DNA of 53,556 nucleotides from Plantago elongata (GCA_036897095.1 JAYMSP010000405.1:1-53556); one strand, 5' to 3'; shown: positions 25,641 through 37,319, counted from the stretch's first letter. Translations and numbers: made by a program. The notes: generated from the letters alone by a model not told the origin.

Positions 25641-25975
25641 CACCCCTTCTTCATAATCCACACATTACCAATCTTTCTAAGTTCAAAATATTTACTAAAC
25701 TATTAGGCGAATATGCATCCAATTACGAAAATACAGTCTTTTTGATGAATATTTTACCATCTAACCTGGAATATAATTTAGTTGGTTGCCAAATAATCTA
25801 TATAAATTAAATTATAATCATTTAATGTAAATAGAGTTGTAACTATTGTTTGACCACATGTCAATATTTAGTTAGTAATAATTATTTTCACTATTCAATT
25901 TTGAAAATAAATTAATATATGGACATAAACTTTGACTTCGCAGTTTAAAGCTCATGCAGCTCCAATGTTAACTCC

Positions 25976-25983
25976 TATAAATA
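25976..25983 (+). promoter_or_regulatory. TATA box of the MADS-box gene
   Basis: TATAAATA at 25976-25983 within CTCCTATAAATAC, about 38 bases before the ATG at 26021. Plant transcription usually starts around 30 bases downstream of TATA, which gives a very short leader and favours the 26021 start codon over the one at 25994. Confidence 0.55.
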
Positions 25984-26020
25984 CTAAAAGAGAATGTTAG
26001 AGAAATATAATTTAACCTTA

Positions 26021-26785
26021 ATGGCTCACAAAAAAATTAAACATGTGAAAATTCTCAATGAGAAGTTGAGAACCACAACACTCAAAAGAAGGAGCAATAA
26101 CTTTTACAAAAAGGCCCATGAACTATCAATCTTATGTGGTTCGCCCATCTATGTCATTGTGCATGATCAAAAAAATGGAGTTTCAACACTTTGGCCTACT
26201 GCGGATGAGTTCTATGAGGGACTTGCAAGGTTCATGAACAATCCTGAATCAGAAAGAATCAAGAAAATGGTTACTCACCATGCTTTCTTGGAAGACTTGG
26301 TGAAGGACGTCACAAAAGACTTGCAGAAACACCAACTAAAGAATGAAGAAGAGCAAATGACAAATCTTGTGAATCAAATGATGCACAATATGAACTTCAA
26401 TGGAGTTGATATGCCGATGTTGTCTCGATTGAATGCGCACGTTGACGAGAAGAGCTCAATGCTACAACAGAGGATGGATGAACTTGGAAAACGTGAAGGC
26501 GAAGGTGTGCCCATGGAGTATCCAACTTTTTCTCAACCTAACCTCCAACTACCAACCATTGAATCCATGAACGGTGATCACACAAGTTGCATCCAGTTTA
26601 CTCCGGATGCCCCATTAGCAGAAGATCTAGGGGAAAACGATTGGTTTCGTACAATAAATGATGGTCGGACAATTAGCATCCCGAATACTTCGCATACCAC
26701 ATTACTAGAAGATTCAAGGGAAGAAGTGTGGTTTAGTAAAATCATGAATGACATAGAAAATACTTCCATGACATGGCCCAAATAA
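26021..26785 (+). CDS. Type I (M-gamma-like) MADS-box protein, single exon
   Basis: Encodes 254 residues from the ATG at 26021. An in-frame ATG nine codons upstream (25994) lies only some 15 bases past a TATA-like TATAAATA (25976-25983), so it is probably not transcribed, and the downstream start aligns with MxxKKxK of the family. Residues 1-60 form the MADS domain (MAHKKIKHVKILNEK, KKAHELSILCG, TLWPT). Residues 60-150 (FMNNPESERIKKMVTHHAFLEDLV) match the M-gamma pattern of AGL80/PHERES-type proteins, with a Lys/Glu-rich helical stretch likely for dimerisation. The usual basic-glycine turn of helix 1 is replaced by RRSNNFYKK. The C terminus holds two similar segments, EDLGENDWF..IND and EDSREEVWF..IMND. 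M-gamma proteins are nuclear and mostly act in female gametophyte and endosperm. The frame is intact; expression is unproven. Confidence 0.88.
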   Translation: MAHKKIKHVKILNEKLRTTTLKRRSNNFYKKAHELSILCGSPIYVIVHDQKNGVSTLWPTADEFYEGLARFMNNPESERIKKMVTHHAFLEDLVKDVTKDLQKHQLKNEEEQMTNLVNQMMHNMNFNGVDMPMLSRLNAHVDEKSSMLQQRMDELGKREGEGVPMEYPTFSQPNLQLPTIESMNGDHTSCIQFTPDAPLAEDLGENDWFRTINDGRTISIPNTSHTTLLEDSREEVWFSKIMNDIENTSMTWPK

Positions 26786-27640
26786 CCCTAGAAGAAGTAC
26801 ACTTGTAATGTTATTTGCTTTTATTTTAAATTTCGCCAATGGTGTTATGAATTATTCTAAATTATTTTTATATTTTGATTTTTAATTTTTAAGTAAATGA
26901 ACTTAGCCGGATTGAAATTATAGATGACAAAATTATTAATTCATGTTTCTCAATTGTTTCTTAATATAGTATGGGATTAGTTTGTAAAAGGAACATGCAT
27001 TATTAAATTATACGGAGATCAAAAGGAAACTCGCTTTGGGGTGGAGGAAGCATTTAGTAAATTAAATTGAAAGTCTATATGAGAAAAATGGAAATGATAA
27101 ATTATAACAGACAAAAATCAAATAGTAGGAATCTATTGGTCGAATATATATATTAGTCCGGAAGATAAAAAAAATTATATTTTATGCTTCCATAATAGTA
27201 TGGGTCACTATTAACATAAATCATCATGTTACTATGACATCAACTTTAACAATTACCAAAATAATTGTTGTTTTGCAGAACAATTAAATTAAGTTAAGTA
27301 AAACTCGTAAAGTAAAAGTACAAAACGGGTACGAGGCATAGCAAAAGAATACATATGATCAAACTATCAAGGCCTATGAGACCACATAGAATCTTCCGCA
27401 ACTTCTTCCCATGTAAACAACCTACGACGCCAAGGCTAACCACGGGGATGCGAATCAGCAACACATTCAATATTTTTGTTAGGAATATTTGTTTAGATTT
27501 TTGATCAATCAACATGATGACTTATCTTAGTACATAAAGGTATTTAGTATTCTTAGTTCATTTCAACATTGTAAAGAAGAAATACACTAAGTATGATAAT
27601 TTAGAAACCTTGTAATAGGATGTTAGGTCTTTGAATGTAA
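26786..27640. other. 3' flank of the MADS-box gene, no gene seen
   Basis: AT-rich DNA after the MADS-box stop codon. The minus-strand region 27515-27294 is less AT-rich and in one frame reads RRRLFTWEEVAEDSMWSHRP. This looks protein-like, but I cannot assign it to a family. Nothing else is supported. Confidence 0.35.
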
Positions 27641-27649
27641 TTTTTATTT

Positions 27650-28385
27650 ATCTCGTAGAAGACCAAAGAGGAAGCATCCAAGCTGAAAGTGTCATTGCAT
27701 AATGCACTTTATATACTAATCTTGTGTTTCTTAATTAGTTCAATGGTTGTGTTTGTTTTAGTGTTTGTTTTGCAGTAAGCAACCTTGGTAATTGGACTAA
27801 TTGTTGATCGAAGACTTCCTTTAAGAAGAAGCAAGAGATCGACCACAATATAGAAAGAATCTTCAAGACAAAGACTAGAAAGAAATATATGAAAAAAGAT
27901 CTTCAATGTTGAGACAATTTTCTTCTAGCAGTCGGCCCAACAAAGCAAAGAAGAAAACTTCTTTACTGCAGTTTTCCCTTCCATGTTCGAATATGGAGTA
28001 GTTGAAGACTATATATAATCGAAGAGAAGCTGCTTTGCGTGACACACACATACACCAAGACTTTAGATATTCATATCATATTTGTGTGTCTTGCTTTAAT
28101 AGACTTGTACTTGCTATCATATTGTGCATGTTCATCAAACAGGTGTTTGTGAATCATTCGTTATGATAGTGACTAGAATAGGTTCTTTATTCGAGTTTAT
28201 TCTAGGTCTAGTTTTCCGTGAGTTGATCATTCGTTTTATGATTGATCGTATACTCCTTGTGTAATTTCATTATTCTGACTAGTGGAAATTTAGCCTACGG
28301 CACCGTCAACATATTTTATATATGCTGGCCTGATTTGTGGAATTATGTCTGTTCATCCGCTGCAATTTATTCTACACAATCAGTC
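27650..28385 (+). mobile_element. Putative copia-type LTR fragment
   Basis: The stretch contains a TATA-like GACTATATATAATCG near 28005-28020. It also contains a succession ending CTAGTGGAAATTTAGCC then TACGGCACCGTCAACA and, shortly after, CATCCGCTGCAATTTATTC followed by TACACAA. I recognise this pattern from the 3' part of some plant copia LTRs that end before a TGGTATCAGAGC primer site. The primer site itself is not present here, so the 3' boundary is lost. Assignment rests on pattern memory, not on paired ends. Confidence 0.35.
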
Positions 28386-28578
28386 ATTGTTGACTGCATT
28401 GTTGACTCATCACTATAGTCAACATTGCTAATTGTTCCAGTACCAATCCCAGTCCAACTGTTCTAACACAAACAATGGAGTCATCTTTCCAGAAGACTGA
28501 AGTTTGCAAGAGGTATCTGAAGACAATAGAGAAAAATCTCCTCAGATAGTTGCTTCCATAAACCTATGATTTAACTTA

Positions 28579-29517
28579 TGTTTTGTTTACAAAATAAAGT
28601 TATAACTAAGTTTTTGAGACAACAAGTTTCTAAGAGAAGGAACATGTCAAGCCTCAAAAGCTACATGTGTCCGTTGAGACTACCTGATGAAATATAGTGC
28701 ATCACATTTAATTCTTAGACATAAATGTCTATATCTTTTGCAAGACTCTATAAAAAGAGACTTACGCATGGGAGTATTAATTTCAAGATATGAACGGATT
28801 GAATTTCAAGTATGTCTAACAGACACTATTCAAATGACTTTCAAATTTATCTATATATATCTCCACTTAGAAGCTGAGAAATACACAGATAAACTACGCT
28901 CATAATCCATATTTCAAGCAAGTGTTCTCTCAAGCACTACTCTTCTCAAGCTTTATGTTGCGACCAAAGCTCGAGAAATTACTAGTAGTTCTAAGTGTCC
29001 TGATCCTTTAACAAGTATTGTTATATGTGAAAGAGGTGAATCTGTAGATTACTATCTGAGTTTCATTCTTGAACAAGTCTCACAAACTTGGGTCAATAAA
29101 AGAGCAAGCTACCATACATTGCATGAGTTTATGAAGTAGACTTGATTCTTCCAAGTTCTCTGAACATAATTGCAAAGTTATATAAGTAGCTTAGTTGACA
29201 AACAACATAACCAACACCAACACATGTGTGGAGTACATGAAGTACTTGATTTGGAAAATCAAGAAATAACTCCAAGGTTATCTTGAGTTCATGAAGTACT
29301 TGGCTCGAGGAGGTAGGGGATAACTCAGGGGGACATTTGGTTGGGAACCATTTGTTTAGGGATCTTAGAATAGGATTATTGTAAGGAGAACTCAATTATA
29401 TGTTCTAGTGAATTCTAGGTCTCAGAAAGACCGAAGTGTATTAGTTGGAGGATTACGCCACCTCCAGACACCATTATACTTTATGTGTTATATATCTTTC
29501 TGTATTTACATTCCAGC

Positions 29518-29553
<36 letters not shown>

Positions 29554-29645
29554 TTATGACAAAGCATAAACTCATTTATCTAATTATTAAGTCTTCCGCT
29601 CTCTGAATATAAGTACCGGATACTTTACCGTTATCTGGACCAACA
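28579..29645 (+). mobile_element. SIRE/Maximus-like copia LTR (copy A)
   Basis: Starts TGTTTTG and ends TTATCTGGACCAACA (about 1067 bp). It shares with copies B and C a TATA segment (here TCTATATATATCTCC near 28850), a CAAGCTT..GTTGCGACC segment, and GAAGTACTTG.. followed by AACTCCAAGG near 29240-29290. It also shares TTAGTTGGAGGATTACGCC, TCCGCTCTCTGAATATAAGTA and the CTGGACCAACA end. A primer-site remnant (CAGAGC) follows. It is either a solo LTR or the remains of a second insertion. A (CA)15 microsatellite interrupts it. Confidence 0.6.
29521..29550. repeat. (AC)15 microsatellite
   Basis: Thirty bases of perfect AC repeat inside LTR copy A, absent from copy B at the equivalent place, so it expanded after the copies separated. 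Confidence 0.98.
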
Positions 29646-29919
29646 CTTTTCCTGAACAGAGCAAAGTTTATTAGTTTCCAAAGAGAACAACCGCGGATAT
29701 AAAGTACTCAATTTACCACCTCCCTAAATCCAACAATCTTACCGAAATGAAGTCTTACTCCCATCCCCTAAAACTCTGACCAAACCACCATGAAACCAAT
29801 AGCTATAACCAACAAATTTAACTATATCCTTCCACTAATGAAACCAATCGCTAAAACTATGTTTTTTGGGAGAAACTATGATTTATACTTTCATCTTAAA
29901 AAACGTGCATTATTCCATT
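29646..29919. other. Spacer between two SIRE-like LTR copies
   Basis: After the CAACA end of copy A, the sequence first resembles the bases following an LTR (CTGAACAGAGCAAAG, a degraded primer-binding region). It then becomes unassigned AT-rich DNA with a duplicated ATGAAACCAATAGCTA / ATGAAACCAATCGCTA motif (29789 and 29838). No coding content. Confidence 0.4.
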
Positions 29920-30922
29920 GTCAAAAAACATGACAAAAGATAGCAGTACAATGCATTTAATGTACATACTGAACTTGCATATTAAAATGATATTTCTGAA
30001 ACAACGAGACAAAAGTTCTTATCATACTATCAACCGATACATTGTAGTTTGAACCTCAATAACTTGACGGATAATAAATTAAACAGCTTGATTTTCACCT
30101 ATAAATATCAACACTTAACATGATTGGAATATACACTTCATGTTGAACTTTAAAAACTTGCTAGTTAATTTCATCAAGCATCTAAACCTTCTACCTACAT
30201 CTCTCAAGCTTATAGTTGTGACCATAGCTCTTGATTCGAAAGTAGCACAAAATTATGAACAAGCTTTGTATAATCGTAAAGGAGTTGAATTGAAAGCAAG
30301 CGACTTTCTCTAGACATTAATTCTCCTAACCAAACAATAGGCGCTTGTGTAAGAAAAGAACAAATCACCACACGTTGCAAGCTTTTTTAAGTGATACTTG
30401 TTCCATAACGCTACGATGCATAATTGTCTACCAAACACCATCAAGGCGTGGAGTGTAGGAAGTACTTAGTTTGGAAACTAAGGAACAACTCCAAGGCTAA
30501 AGGAAGGTTCTGAGTGTAGGAAGTACTTGGCTAGGGTAGTCGGGGAACACTTGGTTGGGAATCTAGTCTTTTAAGAACTGAGAGTGAGGACTTTGTAAGG
30601 GAACCTCAATATTCTATCTTTTTCTAGCTTTGCGAAAAGACAAGTGGATTAGTTGAAGGATTACGTCACCTTCAAATACCACTATAAAGCTTATGTGCCA
30701 TATACTTACTGCCCTTACTTCTGCATTACTTTATCTTAAAGTACTTTGCACACTTTATATATCTTGCTAAGTGCATGTATCAGAAAGTTTTCCGCTCTCT
30801 TAATCTGAGTATCAGAAAGTTTCCCAACCATCTAAGAAATTTTTTTATTGTCAAAGTTTTTAAGAGACTATTCACCCCCTCCCATTCTAGTCGTTTACTT
30901 TGTCGTTATCTGGACCAATAAG

Positions 30923-30934
30923 TGATATCAGAGC
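30923..30934 (+). promoter_or_regulatory. Primer-binding site of the SIRE-like element
   Basis: TGATATCAGAGC, two bases after the LTR end, matches 11 of 12 bases of the site complementary to the 3' end of plant initiator methionine tRNA, as used by most copia elements. Confidence 0.75.
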
Positions 30935-31034
30935 AGGAGGTTTTCAAGACTTCTGCAATGAACCTAGATCCAAGGTTAGTGGTCAGTAATCGCTTAACCC
31001 CTGCACTTGATATGTTTGTTATGGTATGTCTTTA

Positions 31035-32300
31035 GGTGATGCTTCAGTTGTCAAGCCAAAGAACTATGAAAAATGCAAGAACTATATGATGCTCCATTTG
31101 GAAGCTATCAGTGACGAAATGATCGAAGTTATAACGAATGGTCCTGTAATCGTTGAACAAGCAAAAGTCGTCATTGAAGTTTCTGATGGAAGACCATGAT
31201 CCTTCCTCGTCAAAAAGTTCTAGAAGTGGGAGACCTTCAAACCATATAGCTTTCGAACCAAAGCCCATATATCTTTGGACATCGAAAGATACTAAAAGAA
31301 ATAGGTTGGATGGTCAAGCTAGAAACATCAATATTCGTTCAACCCCCCGACAACATACAATGCAAATTAAGGTGTGCAAAAACGACGTAAGAAACCTAGA
31401 CACTAGTTTAAGAAATTTGTGTTGCTTCTTAGAAAACCAAGGAAAACAAGTTCGAAGTATTAAGTTAAAATTTTGAAACATCAAACAAGGTTCGTCAGAA
31501 AGTTTGGAAGAACTTGATTTTCGATTTACAAGGTTATTGAGTGAAATGATTTCACTTGTTGGTAGTGAAGATATTCCAAAGTCGGAAACGATGCTTCCAC
31601 TATCAGAAACCTGGTCACTTCAAATGGGACAGCCTTGTTCTAAACAAGTTCAAGACAGGTGACAAAAAGGATATGAGAAACTTCAAAAGGATCTAGGGAG
31701 TGATGTTGTTTGAAGAAAGAAAGAAGTTCAAAATCCAATTAGATCCTCACGATCTTGATTCTGATTCTGATGAGTCCAAATTGTCGTCCTGAACTATGTG
31801 TCATAAGTCACGAACTTGTTTACTTTGGTCAAAAGAAGAAGGAAGTGTGTGGAGTTACCGAGGAGATCTACCCGTATTGGTCTAATATTGAACCTTGCTT
31901 AATGACTAATTAAGAGGTAACTAACACCAAGTTTATCAATTATGAAAGTGATATGGAAGGAATCAAGGATCTTGAACATCTTCGAAAGGAATTAGATCTT
32001 TATGAAAGAGAATTTTTGGTTTCTCAATCAAGGACCAAAATTCTTGAATCTGAAAAGAAGTCTCTCGAAAAGGAGTGCTCACATTTGCAACAAGTTTCTG
32101 AGACAAAGGATGCTGAAAATGCGTTCCTAAAGGCTCAGATAGTTGAGACCAGAAAGTTGCATGATGAAGCTAAGAAACTACTTCAAAAGAAGTGTGAAAA
32201 TCTTCTTTCTGAGAATGGAAATCTCAGGAAGAAAAAAATTGTATTTCCAATCATATGTGAAATAAAGTGACACTCCCAGTGAAGTCCACTCTTACCTAAG
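31035..32300 (+). pseudogene. SIRE/Maximus-like gag remnant
   Basis: Starting near 31035 the + strand reads GDASVVKPKNYEKCKNYMML and then HLEAISDEMIEVITNGPV, the typical opening of SIRE-lineage gag. A stop and a frameshift follow at about 31197. Near 31600 the phrase QKPGHFKWD is the wreck of the CCHC zinc knuckle, with its Cys residues lost. At 31953-32270 an open frame of 105 residues is rich in Glu/Lys/Leu (LEHLRKELDLYEREFLVSQS), a coiled-coil segment typical of the gag C terminus in this lineage. No functional product is expected. Confidence 0.75.
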
Positions 32301-32901
32301 AGATCCTTTAGGGAAAAAAAAAAGGACTTGAAATTGACACACAAACAAACAATTCCACTCCTCTGAAAAAGAGTGATGAAAGGCTGACGTTTGTAAGTGG
32401 TCAACAAAATCATTACCGAACAATTTATAACATCAGTCAGAATTCTAAGGATGTTAACAAGGAAAGGCAGTAAGTCCCCAAGAAAATTTGTGGAGAAAAA
32501 TTCTTAAAATTAACATTGCACCAAGAAATGCAATTATCCACGGTTCTACGTCTCTAAGAAAGGAATAATTGTAAGAGCTGTCAATTTTCCTAATGTACCA
32601 TTTTTCGAATGAATAATGATCCAGAGACTAGTGAGACTGCTGAAAAGAGACCTCAAAAAGCAACATGTGCTCAAATGACATTGTCTATAGTCATTGGGAA
32701 AATCCTTGCTTGGCAATATAAACTAGAGCAAGAACGATGGATGCAAGCCAGGGTTGCTCGTAGGTTAACTTAGATCAAGAATGAGCAAGCATCCAACGGA
32801 AAAGTTTGACTATTGAAGATCAAGATACTGCACAAGATTGCAGAGACCAAGGAGAATAGTCTCCTCGGATACCTTGATTCATATGCCCAGGAGAAACTAA
32901 G

Positions 32902-33833
32902 TGTTTTTGGAAAATAAGTGTTTCAATATGTTTCTGATAACTAACGCTAGCTGAGTAAGGAAATGAAAAGCCTCAGAAAGCTTGCATTATTCCGTTGAGA
33001 GTATAGGACAAAGATAATATAGTGCATTAATTACACGAACAGTGTATGAAACATGTGAGGAAATCGTTGTGACCAAGCTCACTGCCCTACTATCTACATA
33101 TATCTTTAGTTTGAATATCTTAGAGTTTAATGAATACTATTCAAACAGTTTGAAATTCATCTATAAATATCACCCCTCAAAATGATTGAAATACACATTT
33201 GAACTGAGCAACTTACACTTGTATTTACAAGCCTTCTATGTACATACTAACTATCTTATTGTTGCGACTCAAGCTCTTAAATTTTAAGTAGCACAAAAGT
33301 TTTAAGTGTCCTAATCCTTAACAATAATTGATTACTTTGAAAGATTTGTATAAAAAAGATTATGTTACAACTGATATATGAAATTCATTCTCTTGAACAT
33401 AAACAAGAACTTGGTCCAGTAAAGAACAAATTCCCATACACTAATAAGAGTATTAAGGAAGATTGATTCTAGAGCTCCCTAAGATAACTGAACAAGTTAT
33501 AAAGAAAGCAAACATGAGAAACTACCATAACCAACACTAGCTTTGAGGAACATCTCAAGAAAGGTTACTGAGTGCGGAAGTAATTAGTTGAGAAAATCAG
33601 AAGAAAAGTTGTGTGTTATTTACTTACTGCACTTATCTTATTGTCTTCACTCCTTTCTAAAGTATCTACACACTTATAGCTTTCTGACACGCACACTATC
33701 ATAGAAGACTTCCTCTATGAATTTACGTATCAAATATCTTTACAGATATCTGAGAAACTGTTTTATCGATAAAAATTTAAAAAAACTATTCACCAATCTC
33801 TTGTCTTTTCCTTTGACATTATATGTCCCAACA
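32902..33833 (+). repeat. SIRE-like LTR copy C (3' LTR)
   Basis: Preceded by a purine-rich CCAGGAGAAACTAAG, a degraded polypurine tract. It contains a CTATAAATATCACCCC TATA segment near 33160, a GTTGCGACTCAAGCTC segment and a TTCACCAATCTC..CCCAACA end, all homologous to copies A and B. The GAAGTACTT/lattice part is shortened, making this copy about 130 bases shorter than A. Confidence 0.55.
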
Positions 33834-36800
33834 CCGGAGTTTCATGTACATTTTTAATCGTTCAATCACTCATTTTTTAACTCAAAAAGTGGCGTATATT
33901 TTTTAAATAATTTGAGGAAGTTTAGTACAAATTTGTTAACTCAAGATTTCATATAAAATTTAATAACTCATGCATGGTGTATTGTGCATTTAATCTGATA
34001 TAAAATAACTTAAATAAGGTTATGTTGGGATGGCAGAGATATTGAAATAAAAATTGTAACATATCTACTATGATTGAAATGTTAGGAATCGAACGGGGTG
34101 AGGGTTGGTTAAGCTGGTGTAATTTTTCCCAAATTTTATGGCAACGAAAATGAAGGGGTCCCAAAAGTTGAACAACTGAACCTGCTAATCTGTAGTTTTA
34201 CACCGGAAAAATGAAAATGAGAGAAGAATGATGGAAAAGAGTTAAAACAAAAAAGAAGAAAAAACAAAGGACTGATAGACAACACATCAGACTGAGTGTC
34301 GTATGATTTGAAGGGTGTGGAATGGACATCTGACTTGTCATATCAATCAATCACTCTTTTCTTCCAATTTCAATTAGCATTATTTTTTTGTTTTCACTTT
34401 CCATACAGTCCCTTCTCTTAATTTACGTAAAATCTTGTATATATAACAAATTTACATATATTTATATTATTTGTATTTTTCAATAGAATTAAAATTTAAA
34501 AAACGGAATTTAAAATACTTAAAATTTTAAATAAATAAAATTTAAATTTTATATCAATCAATCCGATAATAATCCGATAGTCTATCTTGCTCTTTATGTG
34601 ATCCCCTTTTCCTTGTGCATTCCTTTTCTAATATGCGCACCAACTCTCTTGTACTTCCATTTCTGCCTTGTTTGCTTGTGTGAGCTAGCTAAATGACTAT
34701 GCTACCCCAACCCAACCTGTTGTCAAGATCAAGAAAAACTCAATTGAAAAGACAACCCGATCGACCAAATTCATGTGGTGGGAGTGCGGAACCCGTCTGC
34801 CTAAATTTCATGATTAGGGATTAAACAAACAAATTTACTTTTATTTTGAGCACCAAGGTTAATGAAACTGATGAATAAAGTGATAATGTTGATATGTTAT
34901 TACTTAGTTTTTAATTAAGTTAATGATATGATTTTGGTGTTTCATTAGATTAGATAAATAAATTGTTAACATAAAAAGAAATAGTAGGAGACTAGGAGTA
35001 GTAGAAAGAAGAGAATACACCAAGTGACTCATTTGAAATGAGTGTACTTGCTGGTGTAATTTTACAAGTGAAAAGATTATCTCAAGAGCCTAAAAGAGTA
35101 TATTTAAGACATACATCTCCACTAACTTGCAAATATTTATCCTTTCATCCAAATGGATCCATATGCATCACCCACAAACTCTTGTGCATTTATACATAAT
35201 CCTACCCCTTATAGAAACACAGGTTGGTAATGGTTGGTATACAAATAAATAATAAATTAGTGTATGAAGATAAGTATCATTGTTATTTATGATAGTTGAT
35301 TGTATTTTTTCGAATTTAATTAGAATTTGTGTTAGTGTTATTTATCTTTTTTCAATTTAATTGGAAAATATGTATATGAAAGATTGATAATCGTTCTTAT
35401 TACGTTCCATTGTGTTTGCAGGAGTACCGATGTGGAGGAAGATTTCCGAGTATCGGATCTCATTACGGTCGAATATGCACGGAGGAGGATACGAGGCTCA
35501 TTTCTTTAATGGTTAGGTTAAAGTGTTATATCAATTTTCACTTCCCATTCCAGTAGAAAAATATAGATGACTTTCCAAGCATCATTATACTCCCACCCAA
35601 CCTGAAACATGGTACTAGCTACTAGCTAGAGTATAGCTTGACTATTGAGAAAGACCCTCTATGAATTATAGTCCTCCATTTGAATCATGAGTTTTAAGCC
35701 TAAATCTCTGTCATGCCTAAATCTCTGTCATGGACTCAGAGATAAACACATCACTTAGGAATGTGTCACTCGAATTATGCCGAATACTATAGAGTTGGTG
35801 TATGCTTCTCTATGACAGACAGTTACGGGGCATAAATAAATCTGCACCACTTTTCATTTACAAGTGCACATATGTTAATGACCTTACCAATATCTAAAAC
35901 ATGAATTCAAGGATGTAAAGTAATTTAATCTATAAAAAGACATGTTTTTGGATAGTGAAGGGTCAAGATCATGTCACTCCATTCATGAGTTTCTAAAAGT
36001 GGTGTAGCATAGAAATTATATAGTCAACCTGCAATATAACATTTCTCCACTTCTTTAAAAGTCATGTCATTTAAAATATAATGCACCTTGTTGCTGGGCA
36101 GTAATAATGGTTGGCATGAGATCGTATAATTCATCTTTCTGTGGTCTCGACCCCTTAAAGATTTTGTGGAGACATTCCATTAAATCGAAGGTCGGCCAGC
36201 TTTGACTAACTGGTTGAAATCTTGTCTCACAAAGAAGACAAAAACAGGGTTTGACAAACATATTTTTAGAGATAAAAGAACAATATTGTTTTACAAGTTT
36301 TTTTATTATAGACTCACATGTCATTGGATGCCAATCAATTGGTGTAGAGATAATCTTGCATAAATTTACTAGTTGTACATTGCATGCATAAGATGCCAAA
36401 TTAGTGTATAATTAAGTAGTATTTTTTAAAAAGTTGAATAGATTAATAAATTAATTTCGTCATTTTTAATTCTTTTGTCCGCGTCTTTCCCAATTATTTG
36501 CTGATGGCCATTAACTGCCAAATTAGCATACGTGGTATAGTTAATTACATTTACTCATTTCATCATATCATATCATATCATATCATCTGAAGTTGACACA
36601 CCACAAAACTCTAATCTTTCAATTTAAATCTCATCTTACAAACTCAATTTATTTAGACTATACTTTTCTAAACTGAACTGAATAAGTTTACAGACGAAAA
36701 CTCCCGAACCCTAATAACATATCATAATCATAATCGTAATTTATGCATTGATTAAAATGAATATTCAAAATTTTGTTGTTTGAGTTAAAGAAAAGTGCGG

Positions 36801-37317
36801 AAAAGGAAACATTCAAGGTCATTCTCACACATAGTTCACCACCACCCTTGTCTTTTATCTCCGATCATCTAAGCCCACGTTCCCACTTTAATTCACGATT
36901 AAAGGACGGATTTTGTTTCTCCTTCTCAATCGCACCGTGTGTGTCACCAATGTTGAATTGATCTGTAACTAGTTTGAATATATGTGATTAATGTAACAAG
37001 AGCCTGTTATATTGTAGGGTTGGTATATGTATATGTAAATTTGTGTAAAATTAATTGAAGTATGAGATCCCACACGTGCAACGAGCTAAGATAGAAAGGG
37101 AAGGGAAGCAGATGCAGCAACCCATGATCCGTCGTCTATTCATGTCCATGAAGAGTACATAAACAGTAGTGAAGCATCATTAATATCGATCTGCAGTAGT
37201 GGGCCGCTTCAATTGTAGTACTACACTACTGCTACCCCTCTTTAATAATAATAATAGAATGTTCATTTGATCGGTTATATACGGAGACTCTGAACATTCA
37301 TTTGATGGTCTCTCTTA
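33834..37317. other. Gene-free AT-rich region
   Basis: No gene is recognised. An exon-like island at 35421-35515, preceded by TTTGCAG, is unusually GC-rich but unassigned. An ATATC pentanucleotide run occurs at 36563-36586. The 110-residue minus-strand frame 36399-36067 contains several Cys but matches no family I know. Homopolymer and AT-rich tracts near 34440-34560 look like scaffold-type DNA. Confidence 0.4.
36563..36586. repeat. (ATATC)n pentanucleotide microsatellite
   Basis: About five consecutive copies of ATATC/CATAT in TTTCATCATATCATATCATA and following bases. Confidence 0.9.
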
Positions 37318-37319
37318 TA

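Larger units (their letters stand above)
21570..25690 (-). mobile_element. Decayed L1-type (plant) non-LTR retrotransposon (LINE)
   Basis: Minus-strand reading gives, in element order, an ORF1 with a CCHC knuckle (about 25640-25165), an apurinic-type endonuclease (24600-24230 and onward to about 23600), reverse transcriptase (about 23410-22300) and the conserved post-RT region (22234-21806). The order and motifs are those of plant L1-clade LINEs. About 4.1 kb remains, shorter than a full element, and every domain carries stops or frameshifts. The 3' end is unclear: no poly(A) tail or target duplication is seen, and decay beyond 21800 leaves only fragments. Its 5' end lies about 300 bases upstream of the MADS-box gene and points away from it. 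Confidence 0.9.
29920..33833 (+). mobile_element. Degraded SIRE/Maximus-lineage copia element with 5' LTR, gag and 3' LTR, pol missing
   Basis: The 5' LTR (copy B) runs from about 29920 to 30920 and ends TGGACCAATA. It is followed at 30923-30934 by TGATATCAGAGC, one mismatch from the initiator-Met tRNA primer site TGGTATCAGAGC. Gag-like sequence follows from about 31040 to 32300. The 3' LTR (copy C) spans 32902-33833, starting TGTTTTTGG and ending CCCAACA. The homologous TATA boxes CTATAAATATCA (near 30100 and 33160) confirm the pairing. No protease, integrase or RT sequence is present, so most of the internal region has been deleted. The divergence between LTRs is large by eye, so the insertion is old. 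The target duplication is not recognisable. Confidence 0.65.

Noticed and set aside
25994..26020. Upstream in-frame ATG of the MADS gene as the true start
   Set aside because: It lies about 10 bases after the TATA box, so it is probably not in the transcript, and the nine extra residues do not belong to the MADS domain.
31044..31268. Minus-strand 74-residue frame
   Set aside because: It is antisense to the gag remnant, whose sense strand reads the recognisable SIRE-type gag start.
36067..36399. 110-residue Cys-containing minus-strand frame
   Set aside because: No motif or family pattern. A single frame of this size can occur by chance in 53 kb.
36563..36586. ATATC repeat as a regulatory element
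   Set aside because: It is a short simple-sequence repeat with no nearby gene.
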